A stretch of DNA of 53,142 nt. It comes from Clostridium sp. CAG:914 (lineage in GTDB: Bacteria > Bacillota_I > Bacilli_A > RF39 > UBA660). Below, in pieces: positions 33,630 to 42,826 of this stretch (positions are counted from its first letter, which is position 1; each line of letters begins with the position of its first letter). The notes under the pieces are model-generated. The model had not been told where the DNA came from. It saw only the letters and a program-made list of their open reading frames with translations, and ran no database searches. The stretch spans positions 1,798 through 54,939 of the forward strand of contig FR902140.1 in NCBI GenBank assembly GCA_000437895.1, read 5' to 3'. A program made the position numbers and the translations under genes.

Positions 33630-34067
33630 TTATTTCCTCCCTACTTCAATTGATTTTGGTTGTTGTGCCATATGAGGATGTTTGCTACCTTCATATACAT
33701 ACAATTTTCTATACATTTGCCTTCCTAATCTATTGTGTGGAAGCATTCCCTTAATAGCTCTTTCTACCATTTCTACAGGATATTTTTCTTTCATAACCTT
33801 AGCGGTTCTCTCTCTCATACCACCAGCATATCTACTATGATTGTAGTAAATTTTGTCTTCTAACTTATTACCAGTTAATAATACATCTTTAGCATTAATT
33901 ATAATTACATTATCACCACAATCAACATATGGAGTATATGTTGGTTTATGTTTTCCTCTTAACATTGTTGCAGCCATTACAGCTAATCTACCTAGAGGAA
34001 TATCTGCTGCATCTATTACATACCAATCTCTAGATACAGACTCCTTTTTTTGCATAAATGATTTCAT
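33630..34067 (-). CDS. rplM: 50S ribosomal protein L13
   Basis: A primary-binding large-subunit protein; 145 residues with RDWYVIDAADIPLGRLAVMAATMLRGKHKPTYTP, then CGDNVIIINA and MLPHNRLGRQMYRKLYVYEG. It is the first gene of the rplM-rpsI operon, with a consensus promoter and a leader hairpin upstream. AAAAGGAG precedes the ATG. Confidence 0.97.
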   Translation of the reverse strand: MKSFMQKKESVSRDWYVIDAADIPLGRLAVMAATMLRGKHKPTYTPYVDCGDNVIIINAKDVLLTGNKLEDKIYYNHSRYAGGMRERTAKVMKEKYPVEMVERAIKGMLPHNRLGRQMYRKLYVYEGSKHPHMAQQPKSIEVGRK

Positions 34068-34097
34068 TTGTATCTCCTTTTATAAATTAAATTTGCC

Positions 34098-34132
34098 TAT
34101 ATATAGTTGTGTTCCCAATACAAATATATATA
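34098..34132 (-). promoter_or_regulatory. Leader hairpin in the rplM 5' UTR (candidate L13 leader)
   Basis: TATATATAGTTGT (34098-34110) and ACAAATATATATA (34120-34132) can pair almost fully, leaving a loop that reads ATTGGGAAC on the transcribed strand. It lies in the rplM leader, where Firmicutes carry an autoregulatory L13 leader motif. Assignment to that family is not verified. Confidence 0.4.
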
Positions 34133-34155
34133 AAACATAAAATGTACCGATTATG

Positions 34156-34184
34156 ATTATATTAAATATTTATTCATTTGTCAA
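34156..34184 (-). promoter_or_regulatory. Consensus promoter of rplM-rpsI
   Basis: On the minus strand TTGACA (34184-34179), a 17-bp spacer and TATAAT (34161-34156) form an exact sigma-A consensus. Confidence 0.85.
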
Positions 34185-34207
34185 GGAAAAATCACCAGTT
34201 TTTAAAC

Positions 34208-34236
34208 TTTACTAATACCATGATTTATGATATTAT
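34208..34236 (+). promoter_or_regulatory. Promoter of the CotH/LTD/VTC/DUF4956 operon
   Basis: TTTACT (34208-34213), 17-bp spacer, TATTAT (34231-34236). It is divergent from the rplM promoter. Confidence 0.6.
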
Positions 34237-34255
34237 TAACATAGGTGTATAGAAT

Positions 34256-37054
34256 ATGAAAAGGGAAAATATAATAGAAAAAACATTAATAATTTTATCA
34301 TTTATTTTATTACTTTTAGTTATAGTGTATACACCCACTATTAATAAGTATAGAAACAATGGAAAACTAATTATAAATGAAGTTATGCCAAATAATAAAT
34401 ACACTATAAAAGATACTTATGGTTTATATAGTGATTATATAGAAATATATAATGGTTATGACTATGATATTAACCTAGATGGTTATTACTTATCAGATGA
34501 TAATTTTAATACAAAAAAATGGACATTTCCAAACGTTACTATAAAGTCTCACGATTACTTACTAGTATTTGCTACAGGTAAAGAAAGTACAGAGAATGAA
34601 TTGCATACCAATTTTAAATTATCAAAAAAAGGTGAAGTAATAACACTATCAGATAAAAATGCTAAATCTCTTAGCAAGATTTATTATTTAGAAACCCTTC
34701 CTGATACATCTTATGGTTATAATGGAAACAAGTATGTTTACTATTACAAAGGAACACCTAATGAATTAAATAAAGGATTAACTAATAATGATCCTATAGA
34801 AGAAGAAAAAAGTAAAGAAAGAATTTATATAAATGAATATATAACAAATAACTTAAATATAGTAAAATCAAAAGATGGTAATTATTACCCTATGATAGAA
34901 CTATATAATGATAGCGAGTCAGACATTAATTTAGAAGGATATTTTTTATCAAATGATAAAAAAATAGATAAGTATATATTCCCTAATATTATTATAAAAT
35001 CAAAAGAATACTTAATAGTATATACTTCAAATAAAAATACAATATATGAAGGAGAAATACATACTAATTTTATCCTTAAGGATAATGAAAAAATAACTTT
35101 ATATGATAAATATAAAAATGAAATAGAAAGTATAAATATAAATACACTTTCAATAAACACATCCTATGGAAAATATAAAAATAATTGGTTTTACTATAGT
35201 ACTCCAACCTTTGGTTTAGAAAATACCGACAATTATTTAAAAGAGTTAAATAATAATCAAGATTTAATTATAAGTGAAGTATCAACAGATAAAATTGAAA
35301 TAAGAAATACCAGTAATGAAAAAATAAATTTATCTGCTTATAGCATATCTCTAAAAAATAATAATCCAATAAAATTAGGAAATAAATCTATTTCAGATAA
35401 AGGGTACTATACGATAAATACACCATTTACTATCAATAATAATAGTGATACATTATTCTTATATAAAGATAATCAAATTATAGACATTCTACCATTAGGA
35501 AAAATTTCTTCAAACATAAGTAGAGGAAGAACAGAAGATGGACAAACAGTTTTATATAAAAATACTACCTTTGGTAGCAAAAATTCAAATACCTATTACC
35601 TAGGATATTCCTTGGCACCAGAATATTCTATAAATAACACTTATGTAAACAAAGGAGATACTATAAGTCTAAGTACAACAGATAATAGTAAAATATATTA
35701 TACATTAGATGGAAGTAATCCTAATAAAAATTCCACATTGTATAAAGAACCTATTAAAATAAATGAAACACAAATAATTAAAGCTATAGCTATTAAAGAC
35801 AATTACATAGAATCAACCATTCAATCAAGATTATACATTGTAGGAAGACAACATACCTTACCAGTAATATCAATTCAAACTAATAACGATAATCTATTTT
35901 CTATGCAAAGCGGTATATTAGTACAAGGATACTTTAATAACTATCGCCAAGAATGGTATAAACCAATAAATTTTGATTACTATGAAAGCGATGGAACATT
36001 AGGAGTAACATTTAATGGAGGTATGAAATTAGTAGGTCAAGACTCAAGAGAACAACCACAAAAAAGTATGGCTATATATTTAAAAAAAGAATATGGATTA
36101 AAAAATATAACTTATCCATTCTTTGATGATAATGCTACTACCATAAAATCATTTGTATTAAGAAATTCTGGTGAAGACCCTAATAGAATCAGAATAAAAG
36201 ATACTTTCCTATCGGAAGTATTAAAAGGCCAAATGGATATAGATATGCAAAAATATAGAGCAGTAGTAGTTTATATAAATGGTAAATATTATGGATTATA
36301 TAATTTAAGAGAAAAGTTAAATGAAAATTACATAGTAAGTAATTACGAAATAGAAAAAGGAAATATTGATTTGATAAAAGGCGTTGATAATGTACAAGCT
36401 GGTACTATTACTGAATATAACAACCTTTTAAATTATCTTAGAAATCATGATACAAGAAAAGAAGAAGTATATAAATATCTAGAAACACAAATTGATATTG
36501 ATGAAGTAATAAATTATTGGATAGTGCAGACATATTATAGAAATACAGATACTGGAAATATAAGATATTGGAAAGAACACAATGGCGGAAAATGGCGAAT
36601 AATGTTATTTGACCAAGATTGGTCCATGTATCCATCTACCTATAAAACACCAGATTTATTCTATCCATTCTTACCAAATGGTCATGGAACAGGTAATTAC
36701 TTTTCAACACTAATGACCTACAAACTATACCAAAATGAAACATTTAAAGACAAATATTTAACTACATTTGCATATCACTTAAAGAATACATTTAATCCAG
36801 ATAGAATGTTAAGTATATTAGATAATATGATTAAAGAAGTAGAAAGTGAGATGCCATATCATATTGACAGATGGTATAATGAATATAAAGCAAGTAATAT
36901 GAATCCTATTAAAAATATGGATATGTGGTATAACAATCTTGATAAATTTAGAACAATAATTAAAGAAAGATATAGTATCGTTCTTAACAGTATCCAAAAA
37001 GAATTCAATTTAACTAATAGCGAATATGAAAAATATTTTGGTGATTTAAAATGA
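34256..37054 (+). CDS. CotH-kinase family protein with lamin-tail and chitobiase-like domains
   Basis: A 932-residue membrane-anchored surface protein. After an N-terminal anchor (about 9-27) come two lamin-tail domains (about 33-160 and 185-320, each with YxDYIEIYNG or similar and IKSxxYLxV), a third degenerate copy (to about 450), a CHB_HEX_C-like beta domain (about 455-525, IYYTLDGSNPN), and the CotH domain (about 530-880) with GGMKLVGQDSREQPQKSMA, LRNSGEDPNRIRIKD, YYGLYNLREKLNE and FDQDWSM near 785. Bacterial CotH is an atypical protein kinase known to phosphorylate spore coat proteins. The RxxxQ, E and FDxDWS-type catalytic residues seem kept. It heads a four-gene overlapping operon. Confidence 0.9.
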   Translation: MKRENIIEKTLIILSFILLLLVIVYTPTINKYRNNGKLIINEVMPNNKYTIKDTYGLYSDYIEIYNGYDYDINLDGYYLSDDNFNTKKWTFPNVTIKSHDYLLVFATGKESTENELHTNFKLSKKGEVITLSDKNAKSLSKIYYLETLPDTSYGYNGNKYVYYYKGTPNELNKGLTNNDPIEEEKSKERIYINEYITNNLNIVKSKDGNYYPMIELYNDSESDINLEGYFLSNDKKIDKYIFPNIIIKSKEYLIVYTSNKNTIYEGEIHTNFILKDNEKITLYDKYKNEIESININTLSINTSYGKYKNNWFYYSTPTFGLENTDNYLKELNNNQDLIISEVSTDKIEIRNTSNEKINLSAYSISLKNNNPIKLGNKSISDKGYYTINTPFTINNNSDTLFLYKDNQIIDILPLGKISSNISRGRTEDGQTVLYKNTTFGSKNSNTYYLGYSLAPEYSINNTYVNKGDTISLSTTDNSKIYYTLDGSNPNKNSTLYKEPIKINETQIIKAIAIKDNYIESTIQSRLYIVGRQHTLPVISIQTNNDNLFSMQSGILVQGYFNNYRQEWYKPINFDYYESDGTLGVTFNGGMKLVGQDSREQPQKSMAIYLKKEYGLKNITYPFFDDNATTIKSFVLRNSGEDPNRIRIKDTFLSEVLKGQMDIDMQKYRAVVVYINGKYYGLYNLREKLNENYIVSNYEIEKGNIDLIKGVDNVQAGTITEYNNLLNYLRNHDTRKEEVYKYLETQIDIDEVINYWIVQTYYRNTDTGNIRYWKEHNGGKWRIMLFDQDWSMYPSTYKTPDLFYPFLPNGHGTGNYFSTLMTYKLYQNETFKDKYLTTFAYHLKNTFNPDRMLSILDNMIKEVESEMPYHIDRWYNEYKASNMNPIKNMDMWYNNLDKFRTIIKERYSIVLNSIQKEFNLTNSEYEKYFGDLK

Positions 37055-38046
37055 AGAAAGAATTAATAATTATTCCAATATTTGTACTTACCATAGTGTT
37101 AGTTATGTTAATCCCCAATAATGATTACATTAAAACAGGAAAACTATATGTAAGTGAAATAATGGCTAGCAATAACTATACAATTAAAGATGACGATGGT
37201 GATTATTCTGATTACATAGAGATATATAATGGTTATAAAAATTCTATTAACCTTAGTAATTACCATCTAAGTGATGATGAATATGATACAAAGAAATGGA
37301 CATTTCCTGATATTACCATTAAAAGTAATGAATATATTATTGTATACGCCTCAGGCAAAAATAAATGCAATTTAGAAACAAGAATATGTCATACAAACTT
37401 TAAACTATCTAAAAGTGGTGAAATGATAACCCTAACTGATTCAAATGGAAATATTATAAATAAATTTAGTTATGGTAATATTGCATCTGATATATCTTAT
37501 GGATACATTAAAAATAAATATATCTATATGCAAATACCAACACCAGGCAAAGAAAATAATTCTAAAAGTGTTAATTATAATAAAAAATATAATATAGTTA
37601 TTAATGAATATATGACACATAACAAAGGTATTTATTATAATGAAGATGGTTATTCATACGATTATATAGAATTATATAATAACAGTAAAAAAGATGTCAT
37701 ATTAGATAATATTTATTTATCCGATAACATAAATAAACTAAATAAATATAAAATACCAAAAACACAGTTAAAAGCCGAATCATATTTACTTATCTTCTTG
37801 ACTAAAGATAAAATAGAAAATACAACCAATATATATGCCAATTTTGCTCTATCTGAAGAAGATGAATATATAATATTATCTGATGGAAAAAACATTATAG
37901 ATAAAGTAGAAATAGTAGAATTACCAGATAATGTTAGTTATGGTAAATATCAAGATAAATATTATTATTTTACAAAACCAACTCCGGGATATATCAATAA
38001 TACAGCTAAGTTTTCTACCTTAGGAGGGGATAATGGAAGTACTTAA
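37051..38046 (+). CDS. Lamin-tail-domain surface protein
   Basis: A 331-residue protein with one N-terminal membrane anchor (about 4-22) and two lamin-tail beta-sandwich domains (about 32-155, SDYIEIYNGYKNSINLSNYHLSDD; and 185-310, YDYIELYNNSKKDVILDNIYLSDN). It resembles the N-terminal half of its upstream neighbour and probably arose by duplication of it. It overlaps that gene by four bases (ATGA). No catalytic domain is present. A scaffold or ligand-binding partner for the CotH kinase is plausible but inferred. Confidence 0.85.
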   Translation: MKKELIIIPIFVLTIVLVMLIPNNDYIKTGKLYVSEIMASNNYTIKDDDGDYSDYIEIYNGYKNSINLSNYHLSDDEYDTKKWTFPDITIKSNEYIIVYASGKNKCNLETRICHTNFKLSKSGEMITLTDSNGNIINKFSYGNIASDISYGYIKNKYIYMQIPTPGKENNSKSVNYNKKYNIVINEYMTHNKGIYYNEDGYSYDYIELYNNSKKDVILDNIYLSDNINKLNKYKIPKTQLKAESYLLIFLTKDKIENTTNIYANFALSEEDEYIILSDGKNIIDKVEIVELPDNVSYGKYQDKYYYFTKPTPGYINNTAKFSTLGGDNGST

Positions 38047-38704
38047 AACATTTAGACATGAAATAAAATATATAATATCATATAGTGAATTTCTTTATCT
38101 TAGAAAAAAACTAGATGATTTATTAGAAATTGACAGAAATCAACTTGGATACATGATTAGAAGTATGTATTTTGATTCAATTAATGATGATGATTACTAT
38201 GAAAAATTATCTGGAGAAGTAAATAGAAAAAAAATAAGATTAAGAATATATGATAAAGAAGGAGGATTAGTTAAATTAGAAATAAAACAAAAATATGATA
38301 TTCATCAGTTAAAAGAATCGTTAGTAATTAATAAACAAGAAGCCCAAAAATTAATAGATGGTGAATATAGTTTCTTACTTGATTATAATAACGATATTGC
38401 TAACAAAATTTATACTATTATGACAGAAGGATATTATAGACCCAAAGTAATTATCGAATATAATAGAATAGCCTATACAAGTAGTGGAGGAACAAGAGTA
38501 ACATTCGATTTTGATATAAAGAGAAGTTATGACTATGATAATTTCTTTAAAGATATAAATTATTTAGATTTAACTGATAAAAAAGATATCATTTTAGAAA
38601 TAAAATATGACAGATTTTTAGAACCATATATTACAGATGTTATAAATAACGTTATAGTAAGAGGACAATCTGTCAGTAAATATATTATGGGAAGGAATGT
38701 TTAA
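38033..38704 (+). CDS. VTC-domain protein (polyphosphate-polymerase-like)
   Basis: A 223-residue soluble protein of the VTC superfamily, a tunnel fold that in yeast Vtc4 makes polyphosphate from ATP. Basic tunnel-lining motifs are visible: FRHEIKYII (7-15), KKIRLRIYD, LVKLEIKQK, PKVIIEYNRIAY and a final LEIKYDRFLEPYI. It overlaps the upstream lamin-tail gene by 14 bases, with AGGAGGGG as ribosome binding site. The next gene encodes a DUF4956 membrane protein. Polymerase activity is a family-based guess; other triphosphate-tunnel activities are possible. Confidence 0.85.
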   Translation: MEVLKTFRHEIKYIISYSEFLYLRKKLDDLLEIDRNQLGYMIRSMYFDSINDDDYYEKLSGEVNRKKIRLRIYDKEGGLVKLEIKQKYDIHQLKESLVINKQEAQKLIDGEYSFLLDYNNDIANKIYTIMTEGYYRPKVIIEYNRIAYTSSGGTRVTFDFDIKRSYDYDNFFKDINYLDLTDKKDIILEIKYDRFLEPYITDVINNVIVRGQSVSKYIMGRNV

Positions 38705-38706
38705 AA

Positions 38707-39372
38707 ATGAAAAAAGTTTTACAAGCTCTTGCTGAAATGCAAGTAAAAATGCCAATACAAACAGTATTATTAGTATTATTAGTAGCCTTTTTAGTATCTT
38801 TGATTATTTATTTAACCTATAAAAATACTTATACAGGAGTTTTATATAATCCAAGATTTAATGTGTCACTAATAATGATAACAATGGTTACCACCATGGT
38901 TATGGTTGTCATAGGAAGTAACATATCCGTATCTTTAGGTATGGTCGGAGCATTATCTATTATAAGATTTAGAACCGCCGTCAAAGACCCAAGAGATACA
39001 GCATTCATATTTTGGTGCGTCGTATCAGGCCTTGCCTGTGGCACCCAAAATTATACGATAGTTATCGTTGGTAGTGTCTTTATATGTTTAATACTTTTCT
39101 TATTTAAAAAGTTTACTACCAAAAATAATAAATACGTTCTTATAATAAAAGGTAAATCTTTTGATTTAAAAGAAGTAGAAAAAACACTTGATAAAAAACT
39201 AAAAGATTATATATGTAAGGGAAAATATATAAGTGTAAATGGTATGGAAACAATATATGATGTAAAAATAAAGGACAGTAAAATAAGTGATGATATAATT
39301 GTATCACTATCTAAAGTTTCAGGAGTAAATACCATAAACATCGTATCAAGTAATACAGATACAATGGGATAA
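38707..39372 (+). CDS. DUF4956 membrane protein
   Basis: A 221-residue protein. The N-terminal half has four hydrophobic helices with the family signature VSLGMVGALSIIRFRTAVKDPRDTAFIFW; the C-terminal half (about 140-221) is soluble and mixed alpha/beta, resembling a MgtC-type small domain. It follows the VTC gene by 2 bases. Co-occurrence of DUF4956 with VTC and CotH proteins suggests it anchors the VTC protein at the membrane or moves its product, but no function is established to my knowledge. Confidence 0.85.
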   Translation: MKKVLQALAEMQVKMPIQTVLLVLLVAFLVSLIIYLTYKNTYTGVLYNPRFNVSLIMITMVTTMVMVVIGSNISVSLGMVGALSIIRFRTAVKDPRDTAFIFWCVVSGLACGTQNYTIVIVGSVFICLILFLFKKFTTKNNKYVLIIKGKSFDLKEVEKTLDKKLKDYICKGKYISVNGMETIYDVKIKDSKISDDIIVSLSKVSGVNTINIVSSNTDTMG

Positions 39373-39397
39373 AAAGTATAAATTTTATTATAGTACA

Positions 39398-39403
39398 TAT
39401 AAT
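39398..39403 (+). promoter_or_regulatory. -10 box of a probably leaderless tspO transcript
   Basis: TATAAT at 39398-39403 lies only 6 bases before the ATG (39410), and no Shine-Dalgarno is present. Transcription should begin at or next to the A of ATG. Confidence 0.5.
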
Positions 39404-39409
39404 ATTTAT

Positions 39410-39865
39410 ATGAAAACAAATTATAAATTATTTTTTAAAATATTATTATGTACTTTTTTAATAGGTAACCTCTTTGCTTTTTCTGTAGTAACTAATATGG
39501 ATAAATATAATAGTCTAATAAAACCATTCCAAATACCTAACATAATATTTCCAATCGTATGGACCATACTATTTATATTAATGAGTATATCATTTTATTT
39601 AATAACCCAAAAAGTTGATGATAAAAAATATCTATATATATATTTAGTTCAATTAATAGTCAATTCATTATGGACATTAATATTCTTTGGTTTAGGTAAA
39701 TATTTATTTGCTTTTATATGGCTTATTGTATTAATCATACTTATCATTATTATGATGATAAAATATTATCTAATTAATAAAATATCTTTTATACTATTAA
39801 TTCCTTATTTAGTATGGGTAATATTTGCAGGATATTTAAATTATATGATATATATATTAAATTAA
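39410..39865 (+). CDS. tspO: TspO/MBR family membrane protein
   Basis: A five-helix tryptophan-rich sensory protein of 151 residues that binds porphyrins and related ligands. Family marks are PNIIFPIVWTILFILMSIS, QLIVNSLWTLIFFG and IPYLVWVIFAGYLNYMIY. The -10 box is immediately upstream and there is no ribosome binding site, so the message is probably leaderless. It converges on gtrA and overlaps its end by 4 bases. Function in this organism is unknown; no haem biosynthesis genes are in view. Confidence 0.85.
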   Translation: MKTNYKLFFKILLCTFLIGNLFAFSVVTNMDKYNSLIKPFQIPNIIFPIVWTILFILMSISFYLITQKVDDKKYLYIYLVQLIVNSLWTLIFFGLGKYLFAFIWLIVLIILIIIMMIKYYLINKISFILLIPYLVWVIFAGYLNYMIYILN

Positions 39866-40278
39866 AAACGAGTTTTTTTGAATACCAATAATTTACTAAG
39901 TATATAATTAAGTATTATTATAATTATTTGAATAATTAGTTTACATATTTTATCATTCATATTTAATATAGTAACTAATATAAACATTAATAATATGTCA
40001 AGTAGTAGAGTAGATAATCTTGATAAGTAAAAAGTTAAAGCCTCTCTTATACTCTTTTCTTTTTGCATAAAAACATATTTTTTATTAGTAAAATAAGCAA
40101 AAGTAACACACGTTATCCAAGATATAATATTAGCAATTTGTAGCATAAAAGGATTATTTACATCAATCACAGTATATGTTAACAGAAAATATGTTATCAA
40201 ACTAACTATTGTAGTAAGAAAGCCAAACACTAAATACCATATAATTTCTTTGTGTTTATTATATAATTTATTAATCAT
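39862..40278 (-). CDS. GtrA-family membrane protein
   Basis: A 138-residue protein with four membrane helices (IIWYLVFGFLTTIVSLITYFLLTYT near the start). GtrA proteins are thought to flip undecaprenyl-linked sugars across the membrane. It is coupled to the upstream glycosyltransferase by an 8-base overlap, the classic GtrA/GtrB arrangement. The 3' end overlaps tspO on the other strand. Confidence 0.88.
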   Translation of the reverse strand: MINKLYNKHKEIIWYLVFGFLTTIVSLITYFLLTYTVIDVNNPFMLQIANIISWITCVTFAYFTNKKYVFMQKEKSIREALTFYLSRLSTLLLDILLMFILVTILNMNDKICKLIIQIIIIILNYILSKLLVFKKTRF

Positions 40279-41203
40279 TAATATTACTTTCCTTTATAAT
40301 GTATATAGGTCTATTTTTTGTTTCTAAATAAGTCTTAGACAAATATTTGCCAATTATACCTAAACAAAATAATTGAATACCACTAACAAAGAAAATAATA
40401 CAAACTAAACTTGGCCAACCAGAAGTAGGGTCTCCAAATATAAGAGTTTTAATTATAATTATAATAATTAATATAAAAGATACAAAACAAAATATAAAAC
40501 CCATTAATGAAGCAATAGAAAGTGGTAAAGTAGAAAAAGCCACAATACCTTCAATAGCATATTTAACTAGTCCCCAAAAAGACCACTTAGTTTCACCAGC
40601 AACTCTTTCAACATTCTCATATTCAAGCCAATAAGTATTAAATCCCACAAAAGAAAATAATCCCTTAGAATATCTATTGTATTCCTTTAATTCTAAAATA
40701 GAATTAACCATCTGTCTAGTCATCAATCTATAATCTCTAGCTCCATCTACCATTTCTATTTTAGAAAGTTTATTTATAATCTTATAAAATTTTCTGGCAA
40801 AAAAACTTCTTATCTTAGGTTCACCTTTTCTACTAACCCTTCTAGTACCAACAGAGTCATATCCCTCTTCTTTAATTAACCTTAGCATTTCAGGCAACAA
40901 ACTAGGAGGATCTTGTAAATCAGCATCCATAATAGTTATGTAGTCACCTTTTGATTTACTAAGTCCAGCATACATTGCCGCTTCTTTTCCAAAATTTCTT
41001 GAAAAATGAATATACTTAACTTGCTTGTCTTTTGCCGATAATTTTTTTAAAACACTTAAACTATTATCTATAGAACCATCATTAACAAAAATAAATTCAA
41101 AGTCATACTTCATATTATTTGACACTTTTTTAAGTTCATTGTATATAAGTGGAATACTATCTTCTTCATTATAACAAGGAATAATTATACTAATAACTTC
41201 CAT
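40271..41203 (-). CDS. GtrB-like family 2 glycosyltransferase
   Basis: A 310-residue membrane glycosyltransferase that should attach a sugar from a nucleotide donor to undecaprenyl phosphate. It shows IIPCYNEEDSIP, NDGSIDNS, FSRNFGKEAAM, the metal-binding DADLQDP (93-99) and GARDYRLM, then two C-terminal membrane helices. AGAGGTG precedes the start. It forms a pair with gtrA; the sugar probably decorates lipoteichoic acid or another surface glycan. Confidence 0.9.
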   Translation of the reverse strand: MEVISIIIPCYNEEDSIPLIYNELKKVSNNMKYDFEFIFVNDGSIDNSLSVLKKLSAKDKQVKYIHFSRNFGKEAAMYAGLSKSKGDYITIMDADLQDPPSLLPEMLRLIKEEGYDSVGTRRVSRKGEPKIRSFFARKFYKIINKLSKIEMVDGARDYRLMTRQMVNSILELKEYNRYSKGLFSFVGFNTYWLEYENVERVAGETKWSFWGLVKYAIEGIVAFSTLPLSIASLMGFIFCFVSFILIIIIIIKTLIFGDPTSGWPSLVCIIFFVSGIQLFCLGIIGKYLSKTYLETKNRPIYIIKESNIND

Positions 41204-41256
41204 ATTACACCTCTATAACCAAAGTATAACATATTTTAATAAATAGGTAAATTGCC

Positions 41257-41285
41257 TTGATTAAAAAAAATATAAATGCTATAAT
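41257..41285 (+). promoter_or_regulatory. Promoter of the membrane glycosyltransferase gene
   Basis: TTGATT (41257-41262), 17-bp spacer, TATAAT (41280-41285). Confidence 0.65.
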
Positions 41286-41309
41286 ATAAAGGAATTTGAG
41301 AGGGAATTT

Positions 41310-42806
41310 ATGTCTGTAGTAAATATTTGTGAAAGTTTAGTTAAATTAATAGGAAATGCTTATCCGTTTTTAAGAAGGGTTAATACTTTTATAGGAAATG
41401 CCCTTACTATTATGGTTCTTTATAGAATGGTTTATTTCGTTTTAGGAATGTTTGTTACAAGAAAGTTTAAACCAGCTAAGAAAAAGCATAAGTATGCTAT
41501 AGTAATTGCAGCAAGAAATGAAAAAAATGTTATTGGTAATCTAATTGATAGTATTTCTAAACAAGATTATCCTAAAGAATTACTTACTATTTTTGTCATA
41601 GCAGATAATTGTACTGATAACACAGCTGAAATAGCTAGAAGTAAAGGATGTATTTGTTATGAAAGATTTGATAACGAACATAAGACAAAAGGATATGCTT
41701 TAGAATTCTTATTTGATAGAATTGAAGAAGATTATGGAAGAGATAGCTTCGAAGGTTATTTTGTTTTTGACGCTGATAATTTATTAAAAAAAGATTACAT
41801 TTCAAAAATGAATGATGCTTTTGATTCAGGAGAAAAAATAATTACTTCATATAGAAATATAAAAAATATTGATGAAAACTGGATTACTATATCTTTTGCT
41901 GTTCACTGGCTAAGATCTATAAGATTAAATCACAGAGCACGTTCTTTTTTAAGATTAGCAACCAATATACAAGGAACAGGATACTTATTTGCAAGTGAAG
42001 TTGTATCTAATGGATGGCATTATACATCATTAACTGAGGATAGAGGTCTTACAGCAGATGCTGTTAGTCAAGGATACAGAATAAGTTATCAAGATGAAGC
42101 TGAGTTCTATGATGAACAAACACCTAATTATAAAGTTGCATATAATCAAAAATTACGTTGGTCAAAAGGTTTACTAATTAACTTTAAAGAATCAGGTTTC
42201 AAATTATTCAGAAATATATTTTTTGGTAAAAAATATGTCAAAGTAAAGTGGAGTAAAGAAGAAAAAAAATACCCATGGTATAAAAAAATATTTATAAGTA
42301 TTAAAGATAGATTTGTTATGTATGATACATTTATGCATCTTTTACCTACAAATGTTATTAATATAACTCGCTGGATTATAGTAACACTAATATTTAGATC
42401 GTGTTATTGTTATAGTCAAGGATTATCTAATGTAAATCTATTTTCAGGAGGAACATATCTTGCTAAAATACTTCGTCATTTTTTCAATATAAAAATAAAT
42501 ATCCCAACAGGATGGAATGCCATATGGGCATCTTTCCTAGTGGCAGTATGGGCAAGACTTTTTTATAGAATTGGAGCATATATAGAAAATATTGGCATGT
42601 ACTACTATGTACTATTTATGGAAAGAAAAAGAATAAAGAAAATACCATTACATAAAATTATTTTATGGAGTTTAACTTGGCCAATATTTGACATAGTAGG
42701 TAGATATACTACATATATTGCTTTATTTAAAGATGTCGGATGGAAACCCGTTCCACATAATAGTAAAGTAACAATAGATGATATAAATAAAACTGATAAA
42801 AATTAA
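41310..42806 (+). CDS. Processive-type membrane glycosyltransferase (GT2, BcsA-like)
   Basis: A 498-residue glycosyltransferase. An N-terminal helix (about 25-50) leads to the cytoplasmic GT-A domain with VIAARNEKNVIGNLIDSI, DAD (154-156), TEDRGLTADAV and the QKLRWSKG motif (280-287; the QxxRW signature of processive enzymes). Several helices follow. Such enzymes extrude cellulose-, hyaluronan- or glucosaminan-type chains. No partner genes for a known polymer are adjacent, so the product is unknown. Confidence 0.85.
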   Translation: MSVVNICESLVKLIGNAYPFLRRVNTFIGNALTIMVLYRMVYFVLGMFVTRKFKPAKKKHKYAIVIAARNEKNVIGNLIDSISKQDYPKELLTIFVIADNCTDNTAEIARSKGCICYERFDNEHKTKGYALEFLFDRIEEDYGRDSFEGYFVFDADNLLKKDYISKMNDAFDSGEKIITSYRNIKNIDENWITISFAVHWLRSIRLNHRARSFLRLATNIQGTGYLFASEVVSNGWHYTSLTEDRGLTADAVSQGYRISYQDEAEFYDEQTPNYKVAYNQKLRWSKGLLINFKESGFKLFRNIFFGKKYVKVKWSKEEKKYPWYKKIFISIKDRFVMYDTFMHLLPTNVINITRWIIVTLIFRSCYCYSQGLSNVNLFSGGTYLAKILRHFFNIKINIPTGWNAIWASFLVAVWARLFYRIGAYIENIGMYYYVLFMERKRIKKIPLHKIILWSLTWPIFDIVGRYTTYIALFKDVGWKPVPHNSKVTIDDINKTDKN

Positions 42807-42826
42807 ATTATCAGTTTTATTTTTAA
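42790..42826. terminator. Terminator between the glycosyltransferase and the LtaS-like gene
   Basis: AAACTGATAA (42790-42799) pairs with TTATCAGTTT (42808-42817), followed by TATTTTTAATT. It spans the stop codon of the plus-strand gene and precedes the end of the minus-strand gene. Confidence 0.65.
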
